Assembly (NCBI RefSeq): GCF_028275115.1
Contig: NZ_JAQCNH010000023.1
Location: forward strand, 1 to 64,000
DNA: 64,000 nt
Reading direction: 5' to 3'
DNA from: Halorientalis sp.
GTDB taxonomy: Archaea > Halobacteriota > Halobacteria > Halobacteriales > Haloarculaceae
Position numbers and translations under genes: made by a program. This document shows, in pieces, positions 45,067-54,214 of this stretch. Positions within the stretch are counted from its first letter, which is position 1, and each line of letters begins with the position of its first letter. The notes beneath the pieces are model-generated. The model was not told where the DNA came from. It searched no databases and saw only the letters and a program-made list of their open reading frames with translations.

Positions 45067-46395
45067 TCAGGCCCACTCCTCGTTATCTCGGCGTTCGACC
45101 AGCGCCCTCGCCGTCTCCTCGTAGTTCTCGATGATGGCGTCCTGGTCCCTGGGGAGGAACTCGCCGTCGTCGACGACCCGGTCCCCAGCAACCAGCACCG
45201 TCTCCACGTCCGACGGCATCGCGGCGTGGACGAGGTTGGGAACGACGTTCTCTGCGCCGAAGTTCGGGCGCAGGTGTGGCTGCTGGAAATTCAGTACGAC
45301 GAGGTCGGCCTGTTTGCCCACTTCGATGGACCCGACCTCGTCGGCGAGGCCGAGCGCCTCTGCCCCGCCCATCGTCGCCATCCGGAGCGCCTGCTCGCCC
45401 GGGATGGCGCGCGCGTCGAGTCTGTGCACCTTCTGGAGAAGTGCCGCGTTTTTCATCTCCTGTATCACGTCGAGTCGATTGTTCTCCTTGATCCCGTCCG
45501 TCCCGAGACCAACTGAGACCGCATGGTTCAGTAGTTTCGGGACCGGTGCGACACCGGATGCGAGTTTCTCGTTGCTCGTCGGACAGTGTGCGACGCTCGT
45601 CCCGGTTTCGGACAGCACCTCGACCTCTCGGTTCGTGAGCCACACACAGTGGGCGACGACCGTTTTGGGCCCCAGAATACCCCACTCATCGAAAACTTCG
45701 ATGGGTCGCATCCCGTACCTGTCTGTCAACTCCTGTGCTTTCTTCGCCGACTCCTCGCCGTGCGTGTGGATCCCCACGTCGTACTCCGCTGCCAGGTCCG
45801 CGACGCGACGGTACGCCTCCTCGGTGCAGTACTCGATGTGTTCCAGTCCGAACCAGACCTTTACGCGGCCGTCGGCGGTATCGTGGTACCGTTCGAGGAG
45901 TTCGACGTTGTCCTCGACAGACGGGAAGAACTCGTACCCCTCCCGGTCTGCGACGTACGGCGAGAGGACCGCTCTGAGACCGTACTCGTCGACGACCTCG
46001 GCGGCCTCGTCCATGTACCGGTACATATCCAGCGCGCAGGTGATGCCTGCCTTCGCCATTTCCGCGTAGCACAGTTCGTAAGCCGCCCGGGCGTCCGCTC
46101 TGCGCAACGCGCGGTGTGTCGGGTCGACGTGCTCGGCGAGCCACTCCCAGACCGGGAGGTCTTCGGCGAGCCCTCGAATGAAGCCGGAGTGGACGTGCAG
46201 GTTGATCAGCCCCGGGATCACTACCTTTCCACTAGCGTCAATGGTCTCGTCCGCGTCGTACCTGGATTCGAGGTCCGAGGTCGGCCCTACGTCCTGTATC
46301 TCGTCGTCCGCGACGAGGACGGCGCCGTCCTCATGGATCGCATTCTCGTCGTCGACAGTTACCACTGTGCCGCCTGCCACGAGTGTATCAGTCAT
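45067..46395 (-). CDS. amidohydrolase, TrzA/AtzA/MtaD-type deaminase
   Basis: A 442-aa metal-dependent aminohydrolase. Ligand motifs in order: NLHVHSGFIRG (HxH, residues ~66-68), IHTHGEESAKK, VVAHCVWLTNRE and GLGTDGIKENNRLDV. The end of the fold has GSIEVGKQADLVVLNFQQPHLRP, as in 5'-deoxyadenosine/S-adenosylhomocysteine and chlorotriazine deaminases. I set the start at the ATG at 46395; codons before it are not protein-like. It is divergent from the ring-hydroxylating dioxygenase operon, so both may answer to the same inducer. Confidence 0.88.
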   Translation of the reverse strand: MTDTLVAGGTVVTVDDENAIHEDGAVLVADDEIQDVGPTSDLESRYDADETIDASGKVVIPGLINLHVHSGFIRGLAEDLPVWEWLAEHVDPTHRALRRADARAAYELCYAEMAKAGITCALDMYRYMDEAAEVVDEYGLRAVLSPYVADREGYEFFPSVEDNVELLERYHDTADGRVKVWFGLEHIEYCTEEAYRRVADLAAEYDVGIHTHGEESAKKAQELTDRYGMRPIEVFDEWGILGPKTVVAHCVWLTNREVEVLSETGTSVAHCPTSNEKLASGVAPVPKLLNHAVSVGLGTDGIKENNRLDVIQEMKNAALLQKVHRLDARAIPGEQALRMATMGGAEALGLADEVGSIEVGKQADLVVLNFQQPHLRPNFGAENVVPNLVHAAMPSDVETVLVAGDRVVDDGEFLPRDQDAIIENYEETARALVERRDNEEWA

Positions 46396-46733
46396 CGTCT
46401 GACTAGATGTGACTTCTTGCCGCCGTAATATAAACGTACCCTCGCCGAATCGCGTGAGAGTTGTGAATACGACTAATGCAGACCGGTAGCGGCAAACGAA
46501 CGTATTCCGCCGAGTGATCACCGCACCAGCGGGAGCGTGCCGCCACAGCACAATCGGCACACAGCGGCTCACGACGACTGTGGGTGGACCAACGCGCCGA
46601 CCGACTCGTGGCCGGGCGTTCGACGGTGTTCTGATATTTACTCCACATAGGGTGATTAGCGTCTGTTTGTTTTTTCTTTTGCGAGAATGTGCGACGAGAA
46701 GCAATAAGTAACCAGTAAAACTGTACCATCGTG
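46396..46733. promoter_or_regulatory. divergent control region of the deaminase and dioxygenase genes
   Basis: 338 bases without a gene. An ATAAGTAA element at 46704-46711 lies about 25-30 bp before the dioxygenase ATG, fitting a leaderless promoter. A/T-rich stretches at 46629-46690 precede it. I see no perfect CACACGTGTG site, only scattered CACA/TGTG half-sites. Confidence 0.45.
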
Positions 46734-48101
46734 ATGGCAACTGAACGTTCTGACCCCAGTCGAACGGACCGGCTCGTCGAGCGGACGGAGTCGGGTCTCG
46801 AGGACGGACGATTCCCGATAGAGATCATCAACGACGAGGACGTGTACCAAGCGGAGTTGCGGCGAGTGTTCGCCCGCGCCTGGGTGTATCTCGGGCACAT
46901 CTCGGAGTTCGAGGAGCCCGGAGACTACGCCCGCCGGTACATCGGTGAAGACCCCTTCATCGTCACCCGCGACGAGAACGGTGAGATGCACGCGTTTCTC
47001 GACAGTTGTATGCACCGCGGGGCGCAGTTCTGCACCGCCGAGACAGGAAACACCTCACACTTTCGATGTCCGTACCACGGGTGGACGTACAAAAACGACG
47101 GCACACTTCAGGGAATGCCACATATGAACGAGGCGTATCAGGACCTGGATGAGGAAGAGATCCAGTTACAGGAGGCCAATCTGGCGACGTATCACGGCCT
47201 CATCTTCGGCCGTATCGCGGACGAGGGCCCGTCACTGTCGGACTACCTCGGGGACTTCACGTGGTATCTAGACGTGCTGTTCAACGCGACGGAGGGTGGG
47301 CTGACGGTCGTAGGCGAGCCCCATCGTTGGGAAGCCGACTACGACTGGAAAACCGCGGCCGACAACTTCTCCGGGGATTCGTATCATGTCCTCACGACTC
47401 ATCAGGCGTCGCTGGAGACAAAAGAGCTCGAGTTGGGACCATGGGAGGAACTCGACGACTACCTTGAGGCGGCGTATCTCAGCTGTACCGACTCCCACTG
47501 TGCCGCTTACTACCTCTCCGAAGACCCGGAGACGTACATGGGCTACCCCGAAGAGATCGAGGACCACATACACGAGGATCTGACCCCGGAACAGCGGGAC
47601 CTGTTCGCCCGGTCGGTGTTTCATTTCGGGACGATTTTTCCGAACACTTCCTACATCCACGGCATCCAGTCGGGCGGGTGGGGCGGGCCGTGGGTCTGTC
47701 TCCGGAAGTGGCAGCCACGCGGCTGTGGCAAGACAGAGACGATCAGCTGGTGGCTGGTCCCTGAGGAGTTCGCCGACGACGACTCGTTCCTCGAGGACTC
47801 CCACAGTGGCTGGAACAGTCTCAGCCCCGCGGGTGCGTTCGAGTCGGACGACCTCACGGTCTGGGAGGGAATCTCTGAGAGCAGCGGCGCGCTGACACAC
47901 GAGATACTCGAGTCTGAGGGGAACATGCAGCAGGGGATGGGAGACATGACGGACCTAACGGAGACGGTCGACGACCCGGTGTACGGGCCGGCCGAGACGA
48001 CCTGGCAGGGCAGCTACTTCGACGAGCGGAACTCGCGGATGTTCTACCAGGCGTGGTGTGAGATGATGTCCGGGGCCGCGAACCCGGAGGGTGAGCGATG
48101 A
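46734..48101 (+). CDS. Rieske ring-hydroxylating dioxygenase, large (alpha) subunit
   Basis: A 455-aa oxygenase component. The Rieske centre is C92-x-H94 (SCMHRGAQFC) and C112-x2-H115 (RCPYHGWTY). The mononuclear iron site is D215-x2-H218-x4-H223 (GDSYHVLTTH), with the bridging Asp in the normal position. The enzyme adds O2 to aromatic or heteroaromatic rings using electrons from a ferredoxin. The ATG at 46734 is preferred over GTG 46731. The beta subunit follows with an ATGA overlap. No reductase gene is visible; the Rieske ferredoxin at 36657 could be the donor. Confidence 0.94.
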   Translation: MATERSDPSRTDRLVERTESGLEDGRFPIEIINDEDVYQAELRRVFARAWVYLGHISEFEEPGDYARRYIGEDPFIVTRDENGEMHAFLDSCMHRGAQFCTAETGNTSHFRCPYHGWTYKNDGTLQGMPHMNEAYQDLDEEEIQLQEANLATYHGLIFGRIADEGPSLSDYLGDFTWYLDVLFNATEGGLTVVGEPHRWEADYDWKTAADNFSGDSYHVLTTHQASLETKELELGPWEELDDYLEAAYLSCTDSHCAAYYLSEDPETYMGYPEEIEDHIHEDLTPEQRDLFARSVFHFGTIFPNTSYIHGIQSGGWGGPWVCLRKWQPRGCGKTETISWWLVPEEFADDDSFLEDSHSGWNSLSPAGAFESDDLTVWEGISESSGALTHEILESEGNMQQGMGDMTDLTETVDDPVYGPAETTWQGSYFDERNSRMFYQAWCEMMSGAANPEGER

Positions 48102-48628
48102 GCACCCAGCACTCGCGACCGGCGGTGGACCCCGAAACCCGCCACCGCGCGGAGTCGTTCATTTACAGGGAGACAGACCTGCTGGATGCGTTTGAATTGG
48201 AGGCGTGGCTCGAACTCCTGGCGGACGACTTTACTATCTCGGTGCCGGTCCGGGCCTCACGAGACCCTGGGTCCGAACAGGACGAGTTCAGTTCGCGCTC
48301 GTACTATCTCCGGGAAGGGGTTGAGCGGATTCGAGAACGTGTCGGTCGGCTCCAGAAGGAGTACGCCTGGTCCGAGAACCCACGGTCCCGGGTGCGACAC
48401 GTCACCGGGAACCTGCGGATTCTCGACGCCGAGGGCGACGAGCTGACCGTCTCGAACAACCAGCACGTGTTCCGGAGTTACGGTGACAAGCCCGACCACG
48501 ACCTGCTGTCCGCACAGCGACACACCGTCCTCAGGGAGACCGCCGACGGCTTCCGGATTGCCGACCGGACCGTGTACCTCGACCACACTGTATTGAACAC
48601 AAAGAACATTACGCTCCCACTACTCTGA
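48098..48628 (+). CDS. ring-hydroxylating dioxygenase, small (beta) subunit
   Basis: A 176-aa SnoaL-fold subunit, the structural partner of the alpha subunit. The pattern is typical: FIYRETDLLDAFELEAWLELLADDFTISVPV near the N-terminus (helix then strand), YYLREGVERIRERVGRL, RVRHVTGNLRILD, and a final RETADGFRIADRTVYLDHTVL. The start is fixed by the ATGA overlap with the alpha gene. Its presence makes an alpha3beta3-type oxygenase likely. Confidence 0.9.
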   Translation: MSTQHSRPAVDPETRHRAESFIYRETDLLDAFELEAWLELLADDFTISVPVRASRDPGSEQDEFSSRSYYLREGVERIRERVGRLQKEYAWSENPRSRVRHVTGNLRILDAEGDELTVSNNQHVFRSYGDKPDHDLLSAQRHTVLRETADGFRIADRTVYLDHTVLNTKNITLPLL

Positions 48629-48630
48629 TT

Positions 48631-49122
48631 ATGTCGAGACAGTTCAGCAGCGTCCACCGGCCGGAGGACGCCAACTTAACGGTCGCCGACGAGCACGGAA
48701 CGGTACAGATACAGAAGCTGGTCTCCCAGGGCGAGCGACTCGAAATCACCAACGGACACGACGAAATCAAACTCGACTCGCTGTTGCTGGAGGGGCTCTC
48801 CTGGCAGCGCGAACGGGGCGTTCTCGCGGAGGTGGTCGCCGACTTAGACGAGTCCGATCCAGTCCCACTCACTGGCGGAGCCCCCGACGGATCGGTCCCC
48901 GAGATATCGATCTCGAACGAGTACTCCCACACGACGGTCCGGAAGATCCACACGGAGGCCGGCGAGGCGATCCAGATCGAGACGCCGGCGCGGGGGACGC
49001 GAATCAACCTCGGCGTGCGGAGCCTCCGGGCGCTGACCACTGTCGCCGACACGTACGTGTTCTCAGAGTGGTTCCAGACGCCTTTCGGTCCCGAGGACGA
49101 CCCAGTCGAGGGACCGCTCTAG
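48631..49122 (+). CDS. conserved third protein of the dioxygenase operon, internally duplicated
   Basis: A 163-aa beta-rich protein 2 bp behind the beta subunit. It consists of two related ~60-residue halves: VADEHGTVQIQKLVSQGERLEITN then IKLDSLLLEGLSWQ, and ISNEYSHTTVRKIHTEAGEAIQIET then RINLGVRSLRALT (each given here in pieces). Short proteins of this sort are found beside dioxygenase genes in actinobacteria and are often labelled dihydrodiol dehydrogenase, but I see no nucleotide-binding or catalytic motif to support that. A structural or substrate-binding role in the dioxygenase system is more likely. Confidence 0.7.
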   Translation: MSRQFSSVHRPEDANLTVADEHGTVQIQKLVSQGERLEITNGHDEIKLDSLLLEGLSWQRERGVLAEVVADLDESDPVPLTGGAPDGSVPEISISNEYSHTTVRKIHTEAGEAIQIETPARGTRINLGVRSLRALTTVADTYVFSEWFQTPFGPEDDPVEGPL

Positions 49123-49165
49123 CTGCGGCACACTCTTTCGACACCGACGCCGCCGATCTCGACGG

Positions 49166-50719
49166 TTAGACGGTCAGGAACTCGATTGCCCGTTCCGCCA
49201 GCGCGACCGTCGTGAGGTTGGTGTGCGCACGGACCGTCGTCGGCATGATCGACGCATCGACGACGAACAGGTCCTCGACGCCGACGACCTGACACTGCGG
49301 CGTGACGACGGCCGCTGGGTCGTCGACGGCACCCATCCGACAGGTGCCGACGGGGTGGTAGTACTGGGCGACGTGGCGTTTGATCTGTGCTTCGAGAGTG
49401 GCGTCCACCGAGACTGCGATCGGTTCGGTGCCCCCGTCGTGGGTCTCCAAGACCGGTGGGCCAGCCCTGATTGACTGCATCGGCTCCGTCTCCAGCAGCT
49501 CAACGGCGTGTTTGACGCCCTCGCGGAGCCGGACGAGGTCGCGGCGGTCCGAGAGCATCCCCACGTCGACCGCTGGGTCCGCCCGTGGATCGGCTGACGT
49601 AACCTCGACCCGTCCCTGCGAGTGGGTATCGAACATCCCGATCACCAGTCCCCCACGCTCGGCGCCGGCCGCATCCGTCTCGGTGAAATTCCGGGCAAGG
49701 GCGTGGAGTTCCCGTGGTTGGGAGTACGGCAGATCGGTCTGCCAGAAGAGGAGCGTCGACGCAAAGAATCCCGACGGGTCGTCGACACGAGCCGCAGGCT
49801 CCAGTGGGAACGACAGCGCCAGCAGCGGGTGGTCGATTACCCGTCCGAGTCCGGGCCGAGCCGAGCGCAGAGGGGTGTCGACCGCTTCGATCTGTGCCCG
49901 CGGCCCGATTCCCGAGCGGACCAGAATCGTGGGCGTGTAGATCGCGCCAGCCGAGAGGACAACGGCGTCGGCCTCGTAGGACTGTCGGGTGCCGTCGACG
50001 ATGGCCTCAACGCCGGTCGCGACCCGTCCGTCGAACCGGACGCAGTCGACCAGCGCACCGGTCCGGACAGTCAGGCTGTCTCGCTCCCGGGTCGGGTCGA
50101 GATACGCCTGCTTGGTCGACACCCGCACCCCGCCCTCCACGTTCCGTGGTGTCGCTCCCAGTCCGGTCGTGTCGGGCGCGTTCAGGTCGAGGTCGGGCGC
50201 GACGGGGTGGCCCAGTTCTACCGCAGCGTCCCGGAACGCGTGATCGACCGGCCCCCACTCGTCGCGCTCCGGTCGCGGCCGCCAGACTGGCGTTGGCCCG
50301 TCGTGCCCGTGGTGGGCCCGATCACCGAGGGCGTCGGCCTCGCACTGTCGGAGGCGTTCGACCATCTCCTCGGCCGACCAGCCGGCACAGCCGGCCTCGG
50401 CCCAGCGGTCGAAATCCGCGAGGGGCGGCCAGAGCCACAACTGCCCGTTGACCGCCGATCCGCCGCCGAGGCCCTGCCCAACGTAGTACCGTTCGGACGG
50501 CTTCGCGCTACTCAGTGTCGCCTCCAGCTCCGGCCAGACCATACAGTCGGCCGCCAGCAGGTCCATGAAATTCCCGGTCAGCACCGTGTCCTCAACCGTG
50601 TCGGCTTGCCAGTCCTGCCCGGCCTCCAGTAGCAAGACATCGCTGTTGGTCGAGAGCCGGTTCGCTAGCACACACCCCGCCGATCCGCCGCCGACGACGA
50701 TGTAGTCGTAGCGACTCAT
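49166..50719 (-). CDS. GMC-family FAD oxidoreductase (choline/alcohol dehydrogenase-like)
   Basis: A 517-aa flavoprotein that oxidises an alcohol, probably to an aldehyde. The N-terminal FAD motif is YIVVGGGSAGCVLANRL. GMC signatures follow: GLGGGSAVNGQLW and AVVLSAGAIYTPTILVRSGIG. The C-terminal catalytic region has QYYHPVGTCRMGAVDD and VVDASIMPTTVRAHTNLTT with the expected His. I took the ATG at 50719 (MSRYDYIVV). It is convergent with the dioxygenase operon, with an aldehyde dehydrogenase nearby on the other strand, suggesting consecutive alcohol-aldehyde-acid steps. Confidence 0.92.
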   Translation of the reverse strand: MSRYDYIVVGGGSAGCVLANRLSTNSDVLLLEAGQDWQADTVEDTVLTGNFMDLLAADCMVWPELEATLSSAKPSERYYVGQGLGGGSAVNGQLWLWPPLADFDRWAEAGCAGWSAEEMVERLRQCEADALGDRAHHGHDGPTPVWRPRPERDEWGPVDHAFRDAAVELGHPVAPDLDLNAPDTTGLGATPRNVEGGVRVSTKQAYLDPTRERDSLTVRTGALVDCVRFDGRVATGVEAIVDGTRQSYEADAVVLSAGAIYTPTILVRSGIGPRAQIEAVDTPLRSARPGLGRVIDHPLLALSFPLEPAARVDDPSGFFASTLLFWQTDLPYSQPRELHALARNFTETDAAGAERGGLVIGMFDTHSQGRVEVTSADPRADPAVDVGMLSDRRDLVRLREGVKHAVELLETEPMQSIRAGPPVLETHDGGTEPIAVSVDATLEAQIKRHVAQYYHPVGTCRMGAVDDPAAVVTPQCQVVGVEDLFVVDASIMPTTVRAHTNLTTVALAERAIEFLTV

Positions 50720-50936
50720 GCTCACCACCCGGTCGCTCTCTTCGACCGTGGCGGTGGCGAAGACGACGCGGTCGGCCAGTAGTCACAACGCTTCACCCGG
50801 ACAGTGAGACGCGTATCCATACCGGGGCTGGGGCGGGCCGGGACTAAACGGTACGGGGGGCACGGGACGTGTGCGGCGTGGACCGAGGTCGACACCGGAC
50901 ACGGCGGCCGTGGACCCGCTCCAACGCGTGTGTCCG

Positions 50937-50958
50937 GTGTGTCACCATTGTCACACAC
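50937..50958. promoter_or_regulatory. inverted repeat before the cupin gene
   Basis: GTGTG and CACAC arms are separated by 12 bases, 44 bp upstream of the cupin ATG. The element is related in sequence to the CACACGTGTG sites but with a long spacer, so it may be a different operator or a coincidence. Confidence 0.35.
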
Positions 50959-51002
50959 GGTGGCACCCGAACGTCTAACAGTCGAGCCACGAACTGTGGA
51001 AC

Positions 51003-51416
51003 ATGAACTCGCTACGGCTCGACTCGCTCGCACTCGAAGCGGTCGAACAGGAGGGGATCGAGGGTGCCCGATGGTTGGGGTCGTTCCCGTTCAGTGCAGA
51101 CAGACCGGGGGAGACGGTGACCGACACGACGGACTACACCGTCGTCTACAACGAACTCGACCCGGGGACCAAAATCGGGACACACCGGGATAGCGTCGAC
51201 GAACTCGTGTACGTTATCGCGGGCACCGTCGAAGCGACAGTCGAGGGCGAAACGACGGCGACGGCCACCGGAGAACTAGTCGTCGCCCCGGCCGACGTTC
51301 CACACTCGGTCCGGAACACGGGGGGCGAGACGGCCCGCCTGCTGGGGTTTTTTCCGAGTGGCGATGTGGAATCGACGTTCGAGACGGAGCCGGCACCATA
51401 TGACGAGCCGGACTGA
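51003..51416 (+). CDS. cupin-domain protein
   Basis: A 137-aa single-domain cupin. Cupin motif 1 is GTKIGTHRDSVDELVYVIAG, spanning the metal-binding His and Glu; motif 2 is PADVPHSVRNTG. Small cupins in catabolic clusters can be dioxygenases, isomerases or sensors, and the sequence does not discriminate. It is encoded 110 bp before the aldehyde dehydrogenase on the same strand, so the two may be co-transcribed. Confidence 0.85.
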   Translation: MNSLRLDSLALEAVEQEGIEGARWLGSFPFSADRPGETVTDTTDYTVVYNELDPGTKIGTHRDSVDELVYVIAGTVEATVEGETTATATGELVVAPADVPHSVRNTGGETARLLGFFPSGDVESTFETEPAPYDEPD

Positions 51417-51526
51417 CCCCACGTGCCACAGGTCGGCGTCTGAGTTCGATTTTGGGCTCGCATTCGAAGTGTGTCGTGCCTGCCCCCCGGTACCACTATG
51501 AGAGCGACAGGCGAATCGGCTATCGA

Positions 51527-52969
51527 ATGACGAACCTGCAGTTCGGTACCGTCGGGAGCCAAATCGACGGTGTGGAGCGAACAACCGGGGAGACGTTCGA
51601 GGTCCGGGACCCGTCCACTGAGACGGTGATTGCCGATGTCGCAGTGGCTACGGTGGACGACGTCGAGGCGGCCATCGCGGCAGCCGACGAGGCGGCCGAC
51701 GCCTGGGCCGAGTTCGACCCGGTCGAGCGTAGTCAGCTCCTCGGTCGCTTCGCCGGCCGGATCCGGGACGACGTGGATCGGCTGGCGCGGACCGAAACAC
51801 GGGAGATGGGACGGTCGCTGGGTGCCTCGGAAGCACAGGCGCGAAAAACCGCCCAGTACTTCGATTACTACGGCGGCCTCGCCGACAAGATCGAGGGCGA
51901 GACGATTCCGATCCACGGGGACAGCGACGTACTGGATTACACTATCCGAGAACCCTACGGCGTGACGGCACACGTCGTTCCTTGGAACGCCGCGCTGGTC
52001 CTGACCGCGCGCAGTGTCGCACCGGCGCTGGCCGCCGGCAACACGGTCGTCGCAAAAGCGCCCGAAGCGGCTCCGCTATCGATGCTCCGGCTCGCCGAGA
52101 TCGCCACGGATGCGGGGGTACCGGACGGTGTGTTCAACGTCGTCACCGGTGGCGAAGCGAGAACCGGTCGCCAACTCACCGACGACGACCGTGTCGCGCA
52201 CATCGAATTCACGGGATCGACGGAGACCGGCACCGAAGTTATGAAGACGGCGGCGGATCACATCACGCCGGTCCATTTGGAACTGGGCGGTAAGAGCCCG
52301 AACGTCGTCTTCCCGGACGCCGATCTGGACCGTGCGGCGGAGGACTCGGCGAAGGCCTTCTGGAACACCGGACAGACCTGTTTCGCGCCGACCCGGATCT
52401 TCGTACACGAGGACGTCTCCGAACCGTTCACCGACCGACTCGTCGAGGTCGTCGAGAGCATGGACATCGGACCGGGAATCGACGGGAACACCATCGGCCC
52501 GCTCGTCGACGCGGCCGCGATTGACCGCGTCGAGTCGTTCGTCGAATCGGCAGTGGCAGACGGCGCGACGCGCTTGACTGGCGGCGCCCGCCTCGACCGC
52601 GCAGGTCACTTCTACGAACCGACCCTGCTCGCGGACGTGGCCGACGACGCGCCCGTTTCCTGTACCGAGGTCTTCGGGCCGGTGGTTACTCTCTCCGAGT
52701 TCGGCTCGGAGTCGGCGGTCGTCCGCCGCGCGAACGACACCGAGTACGGACTGTACGCGCTTGTCTGGACAGCGGACGTGAGCCGCGCCCACCGGATGGC
52801 GCGGAAACTCGAGGCCGGGACCGTCCTGGTCAACGAGTACCTCTTTGCCTCCCAGCAGGCACCGTCGGGCGGCTACAAAAAGAGTGGAATCGGCCGCGCG
52901 AAGGGCCAGCAGGCCCTGGAGAGCTACACACAGACAAAAAACGTCGTCGTCTCGATCGCCGACGAGTGA
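51527..52969 (+). CDS. NAD(P)-dependent aldehyde dehydrogenase
   Basis: A 480-aa enzyme that oxidises an aldehyde to the acid. Motifs in order: VVPWNAALVLTARSVAPALAAG, IEFTGSTETG (cofactor site), LELGGKSPNVVF with the general-base Glu, NTGQTCFAPTRIF with the nucleophile C285, and EVFGPVVTL. The closing GYKKSGIGRAKGQQALESYTQTKNV resembles betaine- or vanillin-aldehyde dehydrogenases. I used the ATG at 51527 (MTNLQFG). It is the likely partner of the GMC oxidoreductase. Confidence 0.93.
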   Translation: MTNLQFGTVGSQIDGVERTTGETFEVRDPSTETVIADVAVATVDDVEAAIAAADEAADAWAEFDPVERSQLLGRFAGRIRDDVDRLARTETREMGRSLGASEAQARKTAQYFDYYGGLADKIEGETIPIHGDSDVLDYTIREPYGVTAHVVPWNAALVLTARSVAPALAAGNTVVAKAPEAAPLSMLRLAEIATDAGVPDGVFNVVTGGEARTGRQLTDDDRVAHIEFTGSTETGTEVMKTAADHITPVHLELGGKSPNVVFPDADLDRAAEDSAKAFWNTGQTCFAPTRIFVHEDVSEPFTDRLVEVVESMDIGPGIDGNTIGPLVDAAAIDRVESFVESAVADGATRLTGGARLDRAGHFYEPTLLADVADDAPVSCTEVFGPVVTLSEFGSESAVVRRANDTEYGLYALVWTADVSRAHRMARKLEAGTVLVNEYLFASQQAPSGGYKKSGIGRAKGQQALESYTQTKNVVVSIADE

Positions 52970-53062
52970 GAGGCTGTAACGGCCCCAGAGTGTGAATGTA
53001 TCTGTTCGAGTGCCGGCGTTACCACCGCTCGTTTTGACCGGGGCAGGTCGTCGTGAACGGTC

Positions 53063-54088
53063 TCAGGCTCGCTCGGGGTCGATACGGCGAACGACTTCCT
53101 CGGGCGTGACTTCGATCTGATCGGTCGCCAGTGGGTGGGAGACGAACTCTCTGAGGTCGAGTCGCTGTAACAACTGGTGTGCGTTGTTCCGGCTCATATC
53201 GAGGTGTTGTTTCGCCTCGTGAACCGTGCGCGACCGGTTGATCGCCGTCGTGAGTTTGCCGACGGTCAGGTCCGACGAGATGCCCAGACCATCGGCGACG
53301 ACGGTGTTCTGGTTGTCCTCCTCGCTCGTTTTCGAGAGAAACTCCGCGATGGGGCGATCCGCGAGCGGCGAGTCCGCCACCGCCTCCGCGTCCCGGGACG
53401 GCGACGTCGCGGGCCCGCCGTCGGTCCGACCGGTCGACTCGTCCGCCCCCGGACTCGCGTCCTCGCCGTGAGGCGCTTGGTCAGTACCGGTATCGCTCGC
53501 ACTCGGAGCGGTGGTTTCGGCTACAGTGTTCGGGCCCGTCTCCGCGACACCGTCGTCCGTCTCGGTTTCGTGTCCGCTGCCGAGAATACTATTTTGTCCC
53601 GTTCGCGGCGTGCTGTCGTCGGGGTCGTGGATATCGTACTTGATCGCGTGTCGGCGGACGGTCTCGGACGTCACGTCTACACCCAGTGCGGCGGTCATCT
53701 CCGGGAACGTGTCACACTCCGCGTACGCGGTCGCCAGTGCGTCGGGGTCTTTGTACGCCGGCGTGCTGTCGGATCGGTCCCTCGGGTTCGGTCCATCGAC
53801 CACGCCAGTCAACGCGTTCACCGGGTCGTTGTCGGTCACTGCGACGCTCACCGTGAGATCAAGGGCCACGCGTTGGTCCTGTACGTCCGCGTTTTCTGCT
53901 TCGATCGTGACACCGTCGCCGAGCGCCGATGCGGCGAAAAGGGGGACCGCCACCGTGAGTTCAGCGGTCACGTCGCCATCGGGACTGATCTCTGGTTCAC
54001 GGACTGCGACCGCGCGGACATCCGCGTCCGCCGCTTCGAGCCGCGCGAGCACAGCCGACAGTTCTTCGAAGGCGTTACTAACAACCAT
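53063..54088 (-). CDS. HTH protein downstream of rdfA-sph
   Basis: A 341-aa acidic protein. Residues ~1-90 form a beta-rich domain (ELTVAVPLFA, VALDLTVSVAV). Residues ~118-155 look like a helix-turn-helix (TFPEMTAALGVDVTSETVRRHAIKYD). A ~100-residue Ser/Thr/Asp-rich linker follows, then a C-terminal second HTH-like part (SRTVHEAKQHLDMSRNNAHQLLQRL). The gene is co-oriented with sph, 126 bp behind it. I infer a DNA-binding partner of the RdfA-Sph system, because such proteins are encoded next to it here; no family assignment is possible. Confidence 0.6.
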   Translation of the reverse strand: MVVSNAFEELSAVLARLEAADADVRAVAVREPEISPDGDVTAELTVAVPLFAASALGDGVTIEAENADVQDQRVALDLTVSVAVTDNDPVNALTGVVDGPNPRDRSDSTPAYKDPDALATAYAECDTFPEMTAALGVDVTSETVRRHAIKYDIHDPDDSTPRTGQNSILGSGHETETDDGVAETGPNTVAETTAPSASDTGTDQAPHGEDASPGADESTGRTDGGPATSPSRDAEAVADSPLADRPIAEFLSKTSEEDNQNTVVADGLGISSDLTVGKLTTAINRSRTVHEAKQHLDMSRNNAHQLLQRLDLREFVSHPLATDQIEVTPEEVVRRIDPERA

Positions 54089-54214
54089 GTCCTCTGTCTA
54101 CACCCGACACTACTATTATTTCCTGTCTTCGGCCATATTTTCCTCAACTTCGTCTAAGGGTTCGCGAGGTGAAGCAATAATACTGCATTTATTTGGGACA
54201 GAATGAAACGCGCG

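Noticed and set aside
50937-50958. Considered as a member of the CACACGTGTG operator set
   Set aside because: The 12-base spacer breaks the palindrome geometry. It is kept only as a weak inverted repeat.
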